Assembly: GCF_050624435.1 (NCBI RefSeq)
Contig: NC_134540.1
Coordinates: 22,842,001-22,906,000, forward strand
Length of the DNA: 64,000 nt
Direction: 5' to 3'
Source: Tenrec ecaudatus
Lineage: Eukaryota; Chordata; Mammalia; Afrosoricida; Tenrecidae
Positions 45,512 to 58,642 of this stretch are shown here, piece after piece. The number at the start of each line of letters is the position of its first letter. The stretch's first letter is position 1. The translations under genes were made by a program, and so were the position numbers. The notes under the pieces were generated by a model. The model was not told where the DNA came from and made no database searches. It saw only the letters and a list, made by a program, of their open reading frames with translations.

Positions 45512-46815
45512 TCACAATCCATACATACATCAATTGTGTAAAGCACATTTGTACATTCATTGCCCTCATCATTCTTTGCTCTCCACTCAAGCCCCTGGCA
45601 TCAGGTCCTCACTTTTTCCCCTCCCTCCCCACTCCCTCCTCCCTCATGAACCCTTGATAATTTATACATTATTTTGTCATATCTTGCTCTGTCCCACATC
45701 TCCCTTCACCCAATTTTCTGTTATATGTCCTCTAGGGAAGAGGTCACATGTAGACCCCTGAAATCAGTTCCCCCTTTCCAACCCACCCTTCCTATGCCCT
45801 CCCAGTATCGCCACTCACACCACTGGTTCTGAGGTGACCTTCCTCCCTGGATTCCCTGTGTTTCCAGTTCCTATCTGTACCAGTGTACATCCTCTGGTCT
45901 AGTCAGGCTTGCAAGGTAGGATTCAGATCATGACAGGGAGGCAGGGGAGGAAGCATTTAGGAACTAGAGGAAAGTTATATTTTTCATAGTTGCTACATCG
46001 CACCCTGACTGGCTTATCTCCTCCCAGAGACCCTTCTGTAAGGGGATGTCCAGTGGCCAACAAATGGGCTTTGGGTCTCCACTCCACACTCCCCTGCTCA
46101 TTCACTATGGTAAGATTTTTTGTTCTGCTGATGCCTGGTACCTGATCACTTGACACCTGTGATCGCACAGGCTGGTGTGCTTCTTCCATGTGGGTTTTGT
46201 TGCTTCTGAGCTAGATGGCCATTTGTGTTTACCTTCAAGCCTTTAAGACCCCAGATGCTCTCTCTTTTGATAGCCGGGTACCATCAGCTTTCTTCGCCAC
46301 ATTTGCTTATGCACCCATTTGTCTTCAGCGGTCGTATCAGGGAGATGAGCACACAATGAGATTTTTTTGTTCTTTGATGCCTTATATCTGATCCCTTCAG
46401 CATCTCGTGGTCACACAGGCTGGTGTGCTTCTTCCATGTGGGCTTTATTGCTTCTGAGCCAGATGGCCGCTTGTTTACCTTCAAGTCTTTAAAACCCCAG
46501 ACGCTATATCTTTTGATAACTGGGCACCATCAACTTTCTTCACCACATTTGGTTGTTCACCCTTTGTCTTCAAGGTTGTGTCGGGAAGGTGAGCAGCATA
46601 GAATGCCATTTTAATAGAATAAAGTATTTTTGCATTGAGGGAGTACTTGAGTGGAGGCCCAATGTCCTTCTGCTACCTTAATACTAACCCTATAAATATA
46701 TGCACATAGATTTCCCCGTCCTCAGTATAAATATATTTGCATATGTATATGTCTTTATCTAGACCTCTATAAATGCCCTTTGCCTCCCAGCTCTTTCCTC
46801 TAATTCCTTTGACTT
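45512..46815 (-). repeat. L1-B 3' copy, duplicated-module form
   Basis: The tail lacks its last 25 bp or so (starts 'tcacaatccatacatacatc'). The 'caggctggtgtgcttcttcc' module occurs twice, at about 46100-46345 and 46355-46580. It ends at the recurrent head 'ctctttcctctaattccttt'. Frames crossing it are artefacts. Confidence 0.92.
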
Positions 46816-47251
46816 TTGTGCCATCTATGATCTTTACCTAAAAGACTATGTAAGCTTCTGTCCTATAAAGATCCTTGCATTTTTGTGTGTTAACAGCTTG
46901 GCTTGCCAAGTGTCTTCAGTTGCCATTGGAGACCTCTCTCAATTTACCGGGGTCATGTATTATGCTCCACGATGTTGCCAATGGAAGGCTTTATGACAGC
47001 TCTGCCCCGTCAAGTCTAGACACATCATTTTCCCAACGCACACGCTTGCTTCTCCGTTCCCTGTTGCCGTAATTCTCACAGTAGTTCAAACCTTTTCTGA
47101 AGGCTGAAGTCACATCACAGACTAGAGCGTGAACGCGCCTTTTACATGTGCTGCGAAACCAGAATTTGTGACTCGCTATATTGGTGGCAATTCAGTGCTT
47201 AACCCAAAAAGCATCCCTTAAATTTGGCACCAGCATGGTATGTTAGTCACT
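46816..47251. other. Intergenic, no gene recognised
   Basis: No repeat or motif seen. Confidence 0.45.
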
Positions 47252-47455
47252 AGTGTTGTTAGGGCCTTTGAGTTGATTCTCGCCTCCCAGAGGCCCCCAT
47301 AAGGGAGCAGACCTGCCCAGAGGGTGATCGAGACCATGATGTTTACAAATGGGCGCTGATCCCCACATCTTTCTACCTGCTGCTGCGAGGTGGGGCCACA
47401 CCACCAACCTTCCTGTTACCAGCAGAGTGATGAGTCATGTGCCACCAGGTCCCCT
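47252..47455 (-). repeat. AfroSINE
   Basis: 'agggcctttgagttgattct', 'catgatgtttacaaatgggc', and the head end 'atgtgccaccaggtcccc'. Confidence 0.75.
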
Positions 47456-47459
47456 TTGG

Positions 47460-48140
47460 CGATTAATGAACTAACATTGATAGAGTATTGACTAAAACGC
47501 AAAGCTTTATTCAGATTTCCTCATCTCCCCCCTCATGTCCTTTCAAGAATCTATCTGGGACACCACTGTCCCTTGATTCAGTCATCCTGTCTCCTTAGGT
47601 TCCCCTGGACGGTTGCAGTGTCTCAGACTTGCCATGGTCTCTGATGACCTGAAAGGTGTTTTGTAGACTTGTCCCTCAGTTGCGATTTGTGTTTCACATG
47701 ATTAGACTGGGCCATTGGCTTAGTGGGTAACTGAGGGGAAGATATTGGAGGAAACAGGCAATTCTTTGGTATCTGTGGGACCTGTTATCATCAACATGGC
47801 TTATCACTGTGGATACGTCCACTCATCACCTGGCTGATGTACCATTCGTCAAGATTTCCCACTGTACTCACTCTGCCCCCACCTTTCCAGACTCTACTTG
47901 TCACTACACACTCTACATTTGTGAAATTACTCCACATCCTTGAAGGTGAAGGATCTACAATGAATTAGAATTCTCATTAGAGTTCTTTCAGCCATTTAGA
48001 GATTCAATTATTTATATGAACCCATGAATATTTATTTTACACTTTGACTGCAACTCTATTTATTCTGGCCTGCACGGCACCCTTCCACTGTGCTCACTTG
48101 AGCCTTGGCATTTCCCTACTCTCTCACACTGCAAGGAACT
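47460..48140. repeat. Old L1M-type LINE fragment
   Basis: 'atgtctc'-like core 'cctgtctccttaggttcccc', 'tcacatgattagactgggcc', 'catggcttatcactgtggat', 'catcacctggctgatgtacc', 'gaacccatgaatatttattt' follow a well-known old L1 3' region. Confidence 0.65.
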
Positions 48141-49009
48141 TGATCCTCCGGTCTTAGAAGGACCCCCCCCCCCCACTCCCCACCCCCCCAGCCAAGGGCT
48201 GGTTTCCTTTTGTATTGGAGGAATGTTATGAACCAAGAGCTAGGCCCTGGGTGTGGTTTTTACTGTTGGGTGTTAAAAATAAAAGCAAATTTCAAGTGTT
48301 CAGTCTTTAAAAGATAGTTTTGTTTGCCTTGGATCCCATTGCCATACTAGCAAATTACAGTATTATTGTCAGCTAATGACTTTGATAGTGTTAGCAGTGT
48401 CTTGTCATGACCAGAAAAAATGTCAGCACTCATGAATCCTGTCTCGTACTTGTAATGAAATCTTATCTTTCAAAGGTAGGTATGGGGGGTTCAATGTGGC
48501 TCTTAAGGAAACATCTACAGGGACCAGCACAGGAACGACCAAGGCAAAAGGTAGACACTGGCAGTTGCGTGGACAGTGAAAGACAGTGACACATACACAA
48601 TCCCACAATTTTAACAATAGGTGGGTAATGCAAGTTGAGCCGATGAGGGAAGGCACATGGGGGCGTGCTCATGAATACACATAGGTATGACAGAAGGTAT
48701 GTCTACCTGCGTACAAGGGGACTTCAGAGTTTGTGGTAAAATGTATGGGATTTTCCTTCTCCTTTCCCATCAGCCTTCCGAAACCCCTTTGTATTTGCAC
48801 TGGCTGCAAATACATCCAAGTGCAAATGCATCCACAGGTGTAGTACGGCACATACTGGCAAAGGGCTACACACGTCTTAGTCAGAAATAAGCAAACACGT
48901 TGGAGGATGACTCACTGACCTTGGGGACTTAGGGTTAACTGGCATCACACAGCCCACAAAAATATCTTACTTTGTGAACTTATTAAGAGACTCTTTAAAT
49001 CTAAAATTT
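48141..49009. other. Intergenic; C-rich run, no gene
   Basis: A run of C at 48163-48175 and short opposing frames at 48407-48672 without motif. Confidence 0.45.
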
Positions 49010-49156
49010 TGGCCGGGAGGGAAGGGGAAAAATGAGGAGCTGATATTAAGGGTTCAAGTAGATAGCAAATGATTTGAGAATGATGGCAACAAATGTACAA
49101 ATGTGCTTGACACAATGTATGTATGGATTGTGATAAGAATTGTATGAGCCCCCAAT
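49010..49156 (+). repeat. L1-B 3' end ending abruptly at 'cccccaat'
   Basis: 'ggaaaaatgaggagctgata', 'gcaacaaatgtacaaatgtg', 'ataagaattgtatgagcccc'. No AAAATG and no poly(A); the next base belongs to another L1-B copy. Confidence 0.9.
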
Positions 49157-50494
49157 GGGGAAATAGAGAAAAGAGCTAGGAGACAGGGCATTTATAGAGG
49201 TCTAGACAAAGACATGTACATGCAAATATATATATGTGTGAGGATGGGGAAATAGATGTGTCTATAGTTATAGGTTTAGTATTAAGGTGGCAGAAGGACC
49301 TTGGGCCTCTACTCAATCACTCCCTCAACACATGAATACTTTCTTCTATTAAATTGGCACTCTACGATGCTCACCCTCCTGACACAACTGCTGAAGCCAA
49401 AGTGAGTGAACAAGTAAATGTGGTGAAGAAAGCTGATGGTGCCCGGCTATCAAAAGAGATAGTGTCTGGGGTCTTAAAGGCTTGAAGATAAACAAGCGGC
49501 CATCTAGCTCAGAAGCAACAAAGCCCACATGGAAGAACACACCAGCCTGTGTGATCACGTGGTTCCGAAGGGATCAGGCATCAAAGAACAAAAAATCATA
49601 CCATTGGCTGTACACCTCCATGATACAATCACTGAAGACAAACGGGTGCATAAGCAAATGTGGTGAAGAAAGCTGATGGTGCCCGGCTATGGCAAGAGAT
49701 AGTGTCTGGGGTCGTAAAGGCTTGAAGGTGAACAAGCGGCTATCTAGCTCAGAAGCAACAAAGCCCACATGGAAGAAGCACACCAGCCTGTGCGATCACG
49801 AGGTGCCAAAGGGATCAGGGATAAGGCATCATCAAAAAAAAAATCTCACCATAGTGAATGAAGGGGGAAGTGCATGCAGAACGGAGACCCAAGGGCCATT
49901 TGTCGGCCACTGGAGATCCCCTCATAGAGGGGTTTAGGAGAGGAGATGGGTCAGTCAGGGTGCGATGTAGTACCGATGAAGAACACAGCTTTCCCCCAGA
50001 TCCTGGATGCTTCTTCCCCCCAACTACCATGATCCAAATTCTACCTTGCAAGTCTGGATAGAGCAGAGGTTGTACACTGCTGCATCTAGGAGCTGGAGGC
50101 ACAGGGAATTCAGGGTGGATGATACCTTCAGGACCGGGGGTGAGGGGTGAAAATGGGAGAGTAGAGGGTGAGTGGTTTGGAAAGGGGGAACTGATTACAA
50201 GGATCTACATGTGACCTCCTCCCTGGGGGACGGACAACAGACAAGGGGGTGAAGGGAGACGCCGGATAGGGCAAGATATGACAAAATAATAATCTATAAA
50301 TTATCAAGGGCTCATGAGGGAGGGAGGAGGAGGGAGGGAAGGGGGAAAAAGAGGACCTGATGCCAAGGGCTTAAGTGGAGAGCAAATGCTTTGAAAATGA
50401 TGAGGGCAAAGAATGTATGGATGTGCTTTATACAATTGATGTATGTATATGTATGGATTGTGCTGAGTTGTATGAGCCCCTAATAAAATGTTTT
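49157..50494 (+). repeat. L1-B 3' copy, duplicated-module form
   Basis: Starts at the recurrent head ('ggggaaatagagaaaagagc'), carries the module twice (about 49388-49620 and 49640-49845), then 'agtaccgatgaagaacacag', 'ctataaattatcaagggctc', and the tail 'cccctaataaaatg' at 50476-50489. Confidence 0.93.
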
Positions 50495-50837
50495 TAATTG
50501 AGGTGACATCTAAGATACAACTATTGGTGTTTATCTCCCCAACTGAAAACTGGAAGCCCCAGGAGGCAATGCGAGAGGTGTGGGGATCTTGACCACGTAC
50601 CTCAAAACAAAATGTCTATATAAACTGCTGAGTGGAGAATAAACTTTTAACCCAAACTACACCACAAGCACAACAAAAAGGGTAACGTCTGAGAACTGGA
50701 TTATTTTAACTGCCCTGATGCAATATTCATGTTTAAAAAACTAGCCATGGGAATGAATTTGCTGTTCTCCCCACTCCAGGTTAAAAAGAATGGAAGGCAA
50801 ATAAATAAATAAACAAAACAATGGAAGGCAAAACACG
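50495..50837. other. Intergenic strip between the last L1-B and KLF5
   Basis: No repeat recognised. It contains the presumed GT-rich downstream element of the KLF5 poly(A) site at its right end. Confidence 0.5.
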
Positions 50838-50854
50838 AAATCTTTTAGGCACTT

Positions 50855-50860
50855 TTTATT
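50855..50860 (-). promoter_or_regulatory. KLF5: KLF5 distal poly(A) signal (AATAAA)
   Basis: TTTATT on plus is AATAAA in the KLF5 sense direction. The sense sequence beyond the likely cleavage point (about 50835-50843) is GT-rich (GTGTTTTG, TTGTTTTG), as expected of a downstream element. Confidence 0.75.
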
Positions 50861-51656
50861 TTCCAAAAAAAATTGTCGTTAATATATAAACATCTCATTC
50901 TTTCAAAAAATTCTACAACTATACAGCTGTTTGCTCCATTATTTGCATAGGAAATGACCACGATACAAAAATAAGAGGGAAAAAGAAGCAAAACAGCAAC
51001 TGATTTATGCTTTTTATGTATGTATGTTTCCATGTATAAACATGTGAAGCCTTACAAAATTATTTACACCATTTTCAACTATTTACACAGGTTTTAAGAG
51101 CAACTCTCTAACAAACAAAACTATAATTTATCAAGTTATGAAAATTGTCTTCTAAAAAAACTTACTATATTACCACAAAATAAATAAAGATAAACAATAT
51201 TTTAAAGACAAAATTAAAATTTCATTTTCAATTAAGACCCCTTTTGGCATTTTGTTTCGGAATCCTGCCTTTGGTTAACAGCGCCAGCATCTCACATTTC
51301 TTGTTTATATTGCATATATGTTGCACTTGCTTCTTTAAAGAGTTTTCAACATGTCATTCATATTTAAAGGCAGACACTGAGTCAGTATTAATAGATTAGC
51401 ACTGTAATTTAGGTAAAATTACTGTGTCTCACTGTATATCACATGCAAAATCCACATAAACTGGCCTTGCACCAACAGTATCACACGAGCACACACTTCG
51501 GTACATGAAAACAGCATCGTGAGTCCAACAATGCCATGTGAAAACTAAGTTGTAAATCCTTTTTTTAAAAAATGATACTGTGTGTAGCTTATTGTAAGAG
51601 GTTTAAACTTTTGTGTATTGTAACCTTAAGCTCGAGTTCACGATTCATAAAATGTC

Positions 51657-51662
51657 TTTATT
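51657..51662 (-). promoter_or_regulatory. Possible proximal poly(A) signal in KLF5 3' UTR
   Basis: A second AATAAA in the sense direction lies about 780 nt after the stop codon. If used, it would give a 3' UTR of about half length and drop several ATTTA pentamers. Usage cannot be judged from sequence. Confidence 0.4.
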
Positions 51663-52438
51663 TAAATAAAAACGATCTTCTTTTGATCAGTGCATGAAAT
51701 TTGCTTTCGTTCATTTTGAATGATTCTGTCCCCCACCTTAAAGAGATGAATTTGGTTAACATTCTGAGTGGCATCTTACCACAAATTCTATGTGTAAATA
51801 TATTCATGCTCATTTTCAAATGAATTACTATTATGATTTCCCCCAAAATAATCCTAGAAAACTTGTAATAAACCTATAAAGCTGATTTGCATATTTACAA
51901 AATTTCAAATAGCAAAATATGCAACTCATATTAAAAACAAACAAACATTTGTTCAATGGCTATTTGTGAATTGCCACGCACACTCGGCACCTCAAAGGAA
52001 TTATTCTGAATATTGAAAAGAGTACCCCGCCAAGTAAAATCTTGACACAGACTTCCCTCCTCCCTCTTCCTATGCCTGCCAACTGATAGGTTGACTAAGA
52101 CGCGGTCACATGAAATGACGGGGTGCTTAGGTGGAAACACTGCAAACAGCCCCCCGCCTGCCCCCCCACCCCTCTGCTGCTCGGTGAGCTGGGGCTGACT
52201 GTCATTAGCCGGACCTGCTGGAGGAAAGCCAGTCACATTACAGCAAGCATTCCAGATTCTTAAAAGGACCAAACACTTTGGTATTAATACAATGTATTCT
52301 CCCTGTTTTCTCAAATATACAAAATATACATTTCCAGTTTTTCTTTCCTTTATAGATAGTTTGCAGTTTAAATTTTGCCAGATTAACGGCATACGTCAGT
52401 ATAGGTTGCATAGGCTCGGGCCCCCCCGGCAGGAGGCC

Positions 52439-52669
<231 letters not shown>

Positions 52670-54359
52670 TTACAAACACTGTCGCCTCCTCCCCACAAGG
52701 AATTAGGAGAAATATAAACGTCATGGTTCAAGATAATGTATTACAGTCAGGACTGAATACTGTTAAGCACTTCCCACGCCCCTGAAGTGAAGCGGTGGCC
52801 ATCTCATAGAAGATCGTGCATCTAGCTATCTGATGAAAACACCATGCCGTGAGCCTCTGCCGAACTGAACTGGCTACCCTAAAGGAGCACTACTATTGCA
52901 TATTGTCAAAAATGACTCGCTAAGCTTGGGTAGTTCGTCATCACTCTCTAAATGCAGTTTCTCTATCAACCAACTAATTAAATTCTGATGAGACTAATGG
53001 TTAGAAGATGGCCAGGGGGAGGGAAATAATCAGTGCCCGCCCCAGATGGAGCGGTTTGGATCATCTATACAATGAAATTAAGGCACCACAATCACCATGT
53101 TTTATCTGAAACGAGTCCAAGTCAGCCAAGCTGAAGCTTCCAGCACAGAAACCACTTCACTCGAACGCAAAGGTCCCTAAAATGGACGCAAGGCCACCCA
53201 CTCTTCTCTGACTCACACTAGCAGAGCAAGCCGCAAGCCATTCAACGGGAACACAAAAATCGGAAATATGAATGAATGGGGCTTATCGCTTTATGCTTTG
53301 AGGAGCTTTTATGTGATGGATGAAATTAACCAAGATAAATCAATTAACCAAAATTCCTTACTGATAAAAAGGTCAGCTACTAATTAACTTTACAAAGTCT
53401 TAAAACAGCAATTCCAGTATCTTCTTACTACTTCTTTGCGGTGTTGTACCAAAAAGATAAAGTCCATCCCGTAAGTTACTTGTCCATATGTGTGCTATAT
53501 CCCAGATAAGGTACTTGCCATGTGGCGGCCCTTAAATCCCAGACAGGACAGTCAGGACAGGACGGCAAAAACAAAAAATGCCTGTCCTCGTGGGATATAA
53601 AACGTTAGACCTGACAAGATAATAACTATGCTATTAACTTCCTCTAGACATTCACCGCTCTCGGCCTACAGGGAACTGACACTTGAGGACCTTGACATTT
53701 ACATTATTCTTTGTTTTCCCTAAGTTTCCGAGCTTTTCTTTCAAAACGACTCGATATTTATAATAGAGCCTTAACTTATACTGCTTTGGAATTAATTAAT
53801 CCTATATAACCATGGCCATATGTTCTCTAAATAAATCCCAGACCTTCCACTAAGCATTAATTCCTGCACTTGTGATGTTTTATAATTTTCTAAGAACCTG
53901 TATTTTGGGGGGCTGTTTTTTGTTATGAGTGGGGAGGAAGCTTGAGACTTGTGACCTCTTACACTCTCAAAAGATTTCTAAATGACACACAATATTTAAA
54001 GCTGTTGGGGGTTTGGGTTTTTTAAATTGTTTTCTTCATCCAGGAAATAGCCTCAAAGTTGCTTTGAACAATTACTTGTCGTATAGTGTGAATCACAGAG
54101 AAAGCCACCTCACCTCTCTGCTTGTTTGAAGCTTATATTCCATGTTTACAGTTATTCAACAGTCTAAATTCTCAGAAAACATTGTCTACATCAAGCGAGA
54201 TTTCTATAACATGTGCTTCATATAGTTTTGCTGTCCAGATAAGCACGTCTTAAAATTCCATAAGCATAGCGTATATAAAGGGGCTTTCAAAGGTGGAAAC
54301 ATGGAATAAAAAGATCATTGTAGCACTGAATTAGAAGCTGTGGAATTGGAGAATGGTTT

Positions 54360-54515
54360 CTGTATACTTTTGCCACAATTAGGGAAAAAAGTTACATGAA
54401 TAACAATGAGTACAAGGAAGAAGTGTTCTAAAACTGCATGTGGTGTGAGAACTTTACAACTCTTCTTGGTGTGACTGAATTGTTTGCCATGTAGATGAAA
54501 TGCTAATAAAACTCC
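54360..54515 (+). repeat. L1-A 3' end in KLF5 intron 3
   Basis: 'gagtacaaggaagaagtgtt', 'ctttacaactcttcttggtg', 'tgctaataaaactcc', then poly(T) and a G run at 54524-54537. It is antisense to KLF5. Confidence 0.75.
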
Positions 54516-57500
54516 TTTTTTTGCGGGGGGGGGGGGGCGGAGAAGAATTCCATAAACTTTGCCTAGTTAGACATATACTGTCTAATATATATATATATTT
54601 AATTTAATCAATCATTTTATTGAGCACTCTCTTGGCTCAATTAGATCAAGCATAATAGTACAACTTCCATAAACTTTTTGAAGCTCCATCACATACAGAA
54701 ATTTTGTCAATTATGTTTAAATAAGCTTGTTTCCCCAAAAACAATTTCATTGATAATTACATAAAACATTATTAATAGAAACATTAATACTACAACATGT
54801 ATTAACAGAATCCCCTAATGGCGACAAGTCAACAGGACAGTAGCTCCAACTATCACTCTTGAAAATCAAACAGAAAAACAATTTTTACACAGGAGTGTTT
54901 GTGTTTTTTCCTTACCACAAGCAACAAAACAAACATGTTAGCTAAATACTTTGCCATCATTTAATGACGAGAAAGGTTATTTCTGATGTATGAGGCAGGG
55001 CAAGAAGACAGTTCCTTAAGTGCCTCAGTTTCAAAAGAAATCACTGTAGTCTTCTGAGTTATTTAATTAAAGTACATTTCCAAGAGTTCATGTAATAAAC
55101 AAGGGACACTAGACTTTTTGTTCGGTACTTTTATTGGTTATAAAGCAATCAACTACACCAACTGTTTTTTTTTAAAGTTTACTTTACTGATTGGTGGAAA
55201 CACCACGGTAGCCGTCAAGGTTCCTAAAATATTTAGATTTTGTTCCCAATGTACGCATATCTAGAGGCTGTCCGGCCAAGAACACTAGCAGAATCTGAAA
55301 CTGCAGCTACTGGGGCCAAGTCTTACTCTAAAGCAAGGACAACTGCTTCTCCTTTGGGGCAGTTTCTATGGGATTTGTTCAGGTGTCGTCACAGCTCAAG
55401 CCAAACATCGAACAGGAAGCTGGTACCCCATTTTGGGCCAAATAGCAGACTCGAGCCTTTCTTCCTTAGCCAGAAACACTATGCAAAGTACTTCTGGGAA
55501 ACCAGAGTGACTTCCTTTAAGTTGTATTTCGGCAGGATAGAGCTTTCAAGAGTTTAATTGGATTTTTACAGAACCTCTTTCCAATACCATCAATTTAAAA
55601 TATTTAGTTAAGCTCTTTCAACATCAACTGTATTTTTTAAGTTCTCATGCTGTTAATGTGAAACTTTCCCAAGGCAAAGAGAACAAAAAGGTGACCACTG
55701 GTACAGCCCGGAAGACAAGCTTTGAGAGCCATGGCAAACAAAGCCCATGCTTTCTCCGTCCGTTTTTAAATTGGGGGGCTATTTCGCTAAGAATGCCTAT
55801 CATTGGTGGTGAGGTTGGGAGGAGGGGAGTCAAGGTGAACATATGATCGCTGGTCTAATTACGAGGAGAGTGAGGAGCTTTACCAGTACAAAGAAGGAAC
55901 AAGCAAAAGCAGTGCGCACATCGCCCAGCAATCACCTCACTTCATCCTTACAATAACCCCCTAAGTTGGAAGCAAAAACAATGAGCTCTCCATTAAGGAT
56001 TCTGACCTGCCACTTTCCTTAATGTCCTACTTAAATCTGCCATTAGCAAACACTAATATGCTCTCTGTGAATGATTTAAGGAACACATAAATAGTGTTCA
56101 AATTTATTTAAAGATTATAAAGCTACTTGTGAAGGTCAGCTACAGAATGGCTTAATGGGCTCACAGCGGACCTTGCACCCCCAGACAGTTTGAAGCATGG
56201 GCCACACCCAGACAGAAGCGGGCCTCTGGTATGGAAGACCCCATACAAGACTGGTAGGTCCCCCAAACACAGCTGCATTCACCGGCAGTCACAATAGCAG
56301 TTAAGAGCAACCCGGTCCCCCGGCTAAGTGCCGTTCTGGAGGCTAGCAGTATGTAGGTACAGCCTGCAAAAATCTCAAGACTAAAAAAATTATCCCCCAC
56401 CCCCACCCCGCCAACCCCGATGAATACATTCAAGAAACGCCATTTAAATCCATTCACAATGGAATGGGAGGTTTCTCTGCTCTACTGAACATACTCAATA
56501 AGATTCATGGCAAGGCTGGTTCCTAGAATGTTCCAGGTAGACATTCTTCTTACAAAAGGGGAAAAAAACCTGCTGGTGAAAAATGCTTCTCCTAGTCATA
56601 GTAGGTCACCTTAAGGTTTACAGTAAATGTACACATCACTTTTGTGATGGCTGGAGGACAAGCCAATCAATTTCATCTGACCAAAGATAAATGCTAAAAC
56701 AAACAAACAGAATTAAAGCTGATGTTTAGTAAACAAGAGAGTGCATGATCTGAAATAATGCCTTGGCCACACCAAGTAAGAAAGACTTCATATCTGGCCT
56801 GAAGAAATTTAAAATCTATATGCTAGTCTGAGAAACAATGTACACTTTGGGAAAAAATTATTTCAATAGCGAGCCCGTATCTAATCTTAGAATTTAAGAG
56901 TCCTTGAGATTCAGAAATGAGCTCTGATTTCATGAGGAAAAAATTTTCATGAAATTCAATTAGATCCCCTGCCCCCAATCTCTACATATTTATGAAACTT
57001 GGGAGTTAAAAGTAGGAAAGACTTATAACATGATATGAAAGCCATGGGAAAATATTTACACGTATAAGACAACACAGATACAGGGGGAGGTCAATTTGGG
57101 CCGATTCTTATTTTTCTGTCTCTACGTCAGTAGTTTTCCGTTTAAAAATGTTTCAATCTGACTCACCATGCCCCTTCCAGAAAACCCCTGCAGAGTCCAT
57201 AAGTGATCATTCCACTCCTCTGCATGCCCATCACTTAACTTCATTGTGAACTATTGATCTGCACTTGCAGATAGCAGTGCTTTCTGAAGGCTTCCAATAG
57301 CTGTATTTTGTCTCCTCAACCAGCTCTTATGGTTCCTCAGGGGTAGAGACTGCCTTCTATTTCTACTGTGAGGCTGTATTTTTTCTGAATGCAGCTTTGG
57401 AACACCGGCATGTTATTGGGTTATTCTCATTAAAGAAAAGAAGGCAGGTTTCAGCTAGGGGAAAACATCTTGGGGTGCTGTCAGACTGTCTCCCTTTTTG

Positions 57501-58619
57501 TCTGTGGTCCAACCTGCAACAAGACTTTGCCTGGCTTCAAGGCTGCTGCCTAGGACCACCAACAAAAGACCTGGTCAATGTGCAGAAACTGCAAATATCC
57601 TCAAGTCCATTTGTGTCCCTCCTGAAGTTGATACAGAACAACTCGATGAAAACCAAGAAGTTCTGGAGTTCTCTGTGCTGGACAAAGGCACAAGCAGACT
57701 TCCCAAGAAAGTAATGGAGTACTAAAGGAGGGACACTGTACACACGCTGTCAGGATTGCCCTTGGCAGTCCATGTCCTATGAGCTGCTAAGCTACTGGGA
57801 CTTCTATGGGTTCTTGACAAAAACAATGGAAAAAGCTACTGTCAATTAATAGGGCTAATGAAATGAAATACCAACTCTTGAGTCTCCTGACAAGAACTCA
57901 TTACTCAGTTTCACTTTCTTGTAATTAAGAACCCAAGGTGGTAGTTTGTCCCCCCCCCTTAAATAGTAAAAGAAAAAAGGTAGTACTGAGCAGCAAAGTC
58001 TCAAGACAAGATTTTAATTTTGCCATTTCATAACCAAATTGGAAAATTCTTTTTATTTGTCTAGCACTGAGTAACTAGATAGCTTTCCCTTTGGTTTTCA
58101 TTTATCGTGATTACCCTGACTGGAGACTCGCCCCAACCCGTCATGTCTGCATTGATAAAGCAATCAGTTTTCAGAGTTACCTACTGTGCACCTTTAAGAC
58201 ACAAGGCAGCAATCACAGCAATTCACCCTTAATGAGTTGTTAGCTATCCCGGAATATAAATAATAGAGGCTGACAGAACAGGAATGCTGCTACAGAGAGT
58301 CTTACTAAAGTAGGCCATTTCTGTTTCTAATCTTTCACCAGAAAAGATGTAGGTCATCAAGTAAAGCCAACTAGTATATTCTATTGAGCTAAAAGTACCT
58401 GCGCCAAAAGAAAACTTCTTGAAAAATTAAATGATTTTTAAAAAATATTACTCTCTACGTTCTATTTTCACAACCCATTATCTCTATCTTGACTTGAGCA
58501 TACTATTCACCCGTGGTCCCCAGGTTATGCAAGAGACCTGTTTCAACCTGAGTCCTTTAGTCCAATTCATATGTGTGCCAGAACAGGTGCTTCAGATCCT
58601 CATGCAGCCTTACCTGATG

Positions 58620-58642
58620 CAAAAAAAAAAAAGGGGGGGGGG
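58620..58642. repeat. Adjoining A and G homopolymer runs
   Basis: About 12 A followed by about 11 G in KLF5 intron 3; likely length-variable. Confidence 0.9.

Larger units (their letters stand above)
50838..52438 (-). other. KLF5: KLF5 3' UTR
   Basis: About 1.6 kb follows the stop codon on the minus strand, up to the distal poly(A) signal. It is AT-rich, and its sense strand contains scattered ATTTA pentamers, for example opposite taaat at 51181, 51553, 51666 and 51794, as expected for a short-lived transcription-factor mRNA. A C-rich stretch (52149-52172 on plus, G-rich in the mRNA) interrupts it. I see no SINE or LINE inside it, unlike the DNA just beyond. The 153-aa open frame in the sense direction (51931-52392) has no recognisable motif and is taken as chance. 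The length fits a KLF5-type long 3' UTR; the exact cleavage site is inferred. Confidence 0.82.

Noticed and set aside
46284-46614. Similar short protein-like frames at 38.8, 46.4 and 49.5-49.9 kb
   Set aside because: Their similarity comes from the repeated L1-B module, not from a gene family; the frames are short and broken.
49388-49845. CRISPR-like or satellite array
   Set aside because: Only two long units inside an L1-B copy, also present in another L1-B; it is an element subtype, not an array.
51931-52392. 153-codon frame in the KLF5 sense strand after the stop
   Set aside because: It lies wholly in the 3' UTR, out of the KLF5 frame, with no motif; chance frame.
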